NCBI GenBank assembly: GCA_003222065.1
Contig: QHUV01000178.1
Coordinates: 1 to 5,201, forward strand
Direction: 5' to 3'
DNA length: 5,201 bases
Origin: Gemmatimonadota bacterium
Lineage (GTDB): Bacteria; Gemmatimonadota; Gemmatimonadetes; Gemmatimonadales; Gemmatimonadaceae
The notes beneath the pieces are model-generated. The model ran no database searches, was not told where the DNA came from, and worked only from the letters and a program-made list of their open reading frames with translations. Below are positions 4,954-5,201 of the stretch, in pieces; within the stretch, counting starts at the first letter, position 1, and the number at the start of each line of letters is the position of its first letter. The position numbers were made by a program, and so were the translations under genes.

Positions 4954-5201
4954 CTAGCCGTCCGACGCTTCTGCGGGGAGCAGCGAGTCTGGTCGCGAGA
5001 TCGGCATTGACCGACGGAAGAGACGCGCGAGGTCGATCTCGCTCAGGCCCTCGAGCACTTTCTTCGGCGACAGACGGGCGGTCACGCTGCGCGCCTCCGG
5101 TCCATTGCTGATGAACCAGTTGTACCGATCGAGTCGAGCACTGTTCCCGTTAGGGTGGCGAAAGATGACCATGGCATTGCTGGAACCGGGAAGGTCGACG
5201 T
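4954..5201 (-). CDS. Unrecognised protein, C-terminal part (5' end outside window)
   Basis: The minus-strand frame is open from the right edge to TAG at 4956-4954, giving about 82 residues. Third positions are GC-biased and the composition is protein-like (VDLPGSSNAMVIFRHPNGNS, then LDRYNWFISNGPEARS). A helical stretch, KKVLEGLSEIDLARLFRRSM, follows, and the end is a Ser/Pro/Ala-rich tail. An ATG at 5172 could start a 72-residue protein, but it has no Shine-Dalgarno sequence and the frame continues plausibly upstream, so a truncated larger gene is more likely. No motif or family is recognised. It is convergent with rnz, with 13 bases between the stop codons. Confidence 0.6.
   Translation of the reverse strand, partial: VDLPGSSNAMVIFRHPNGNSARLDRYNWFISNGPEARSVTARLSPKKVLEGLSEIDLARLFRRSMPISRPDSLLPAEASDG

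Overview
The window is GC-rich bacterial DNA, with G or C at most third codon positions. It reads as an ordinary chromosomal housekeeping stretch: there is no phage, transposon, CRISPR or defence gene. The wording of the RNase Z, start codons lying just behind an AT-rich -10 element with no Shine-Dalgarno sequence, and the pairing of a KGG-repeat protein with a YghA-type dehydrogenase suggest a soil bacterium, possibly of the Gemmatimonadota. That placement is inference from memory of related sequences, not a search result.

Layout. 1-708 (+) is the 3' part of a protein I do not recognise. 874-946 (-) is a tRNA-Ala with anticodon CGC and no encoded CCA; a strong hairpin at 985-1017 separates it from what follows. 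1144-2169 (+) is a PLP-dependent threonine/serine dehydratase without a regulatory ACT domain. 2233-2790 (-) is a KGG-repeat (YciG/GsiB-type) stress protein. 2963-3916 (-) is a YghA/Gsp39-type short-chain dehydrogenase, which may be co-transcribed with the KGG gene. 4002-4940 (+) is ribonuclease Z (rnz), divergent from the dehydrogenase across an 85-base promoter region. 4954-5201 (-) is the 3' end of an unrecognised gene running off the right edge.

How the parts relate. RNase Z matures the 3' ends of tRNA precursors lacking CCA, which is the form of the tRNA-Ala here. The dehydrogenase and the KGG protein belong to families that are both general-stress proteins in Bacillus, so together they look like a small stress module. 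The dehydratase feeds 2-oxobutanoate or pyruvate into branched-chain amino acid or central metabolism.

The most unusual structure is a family of 7-base repeats (GTTGAGC and variants). They form a large inverted array at the first convergent gene junction (2137-2238) and a short direct array at the second (4929-4949). The repeats overlap the ends of three genes and supply their stop codons. I found no convincing new multi-gene system.
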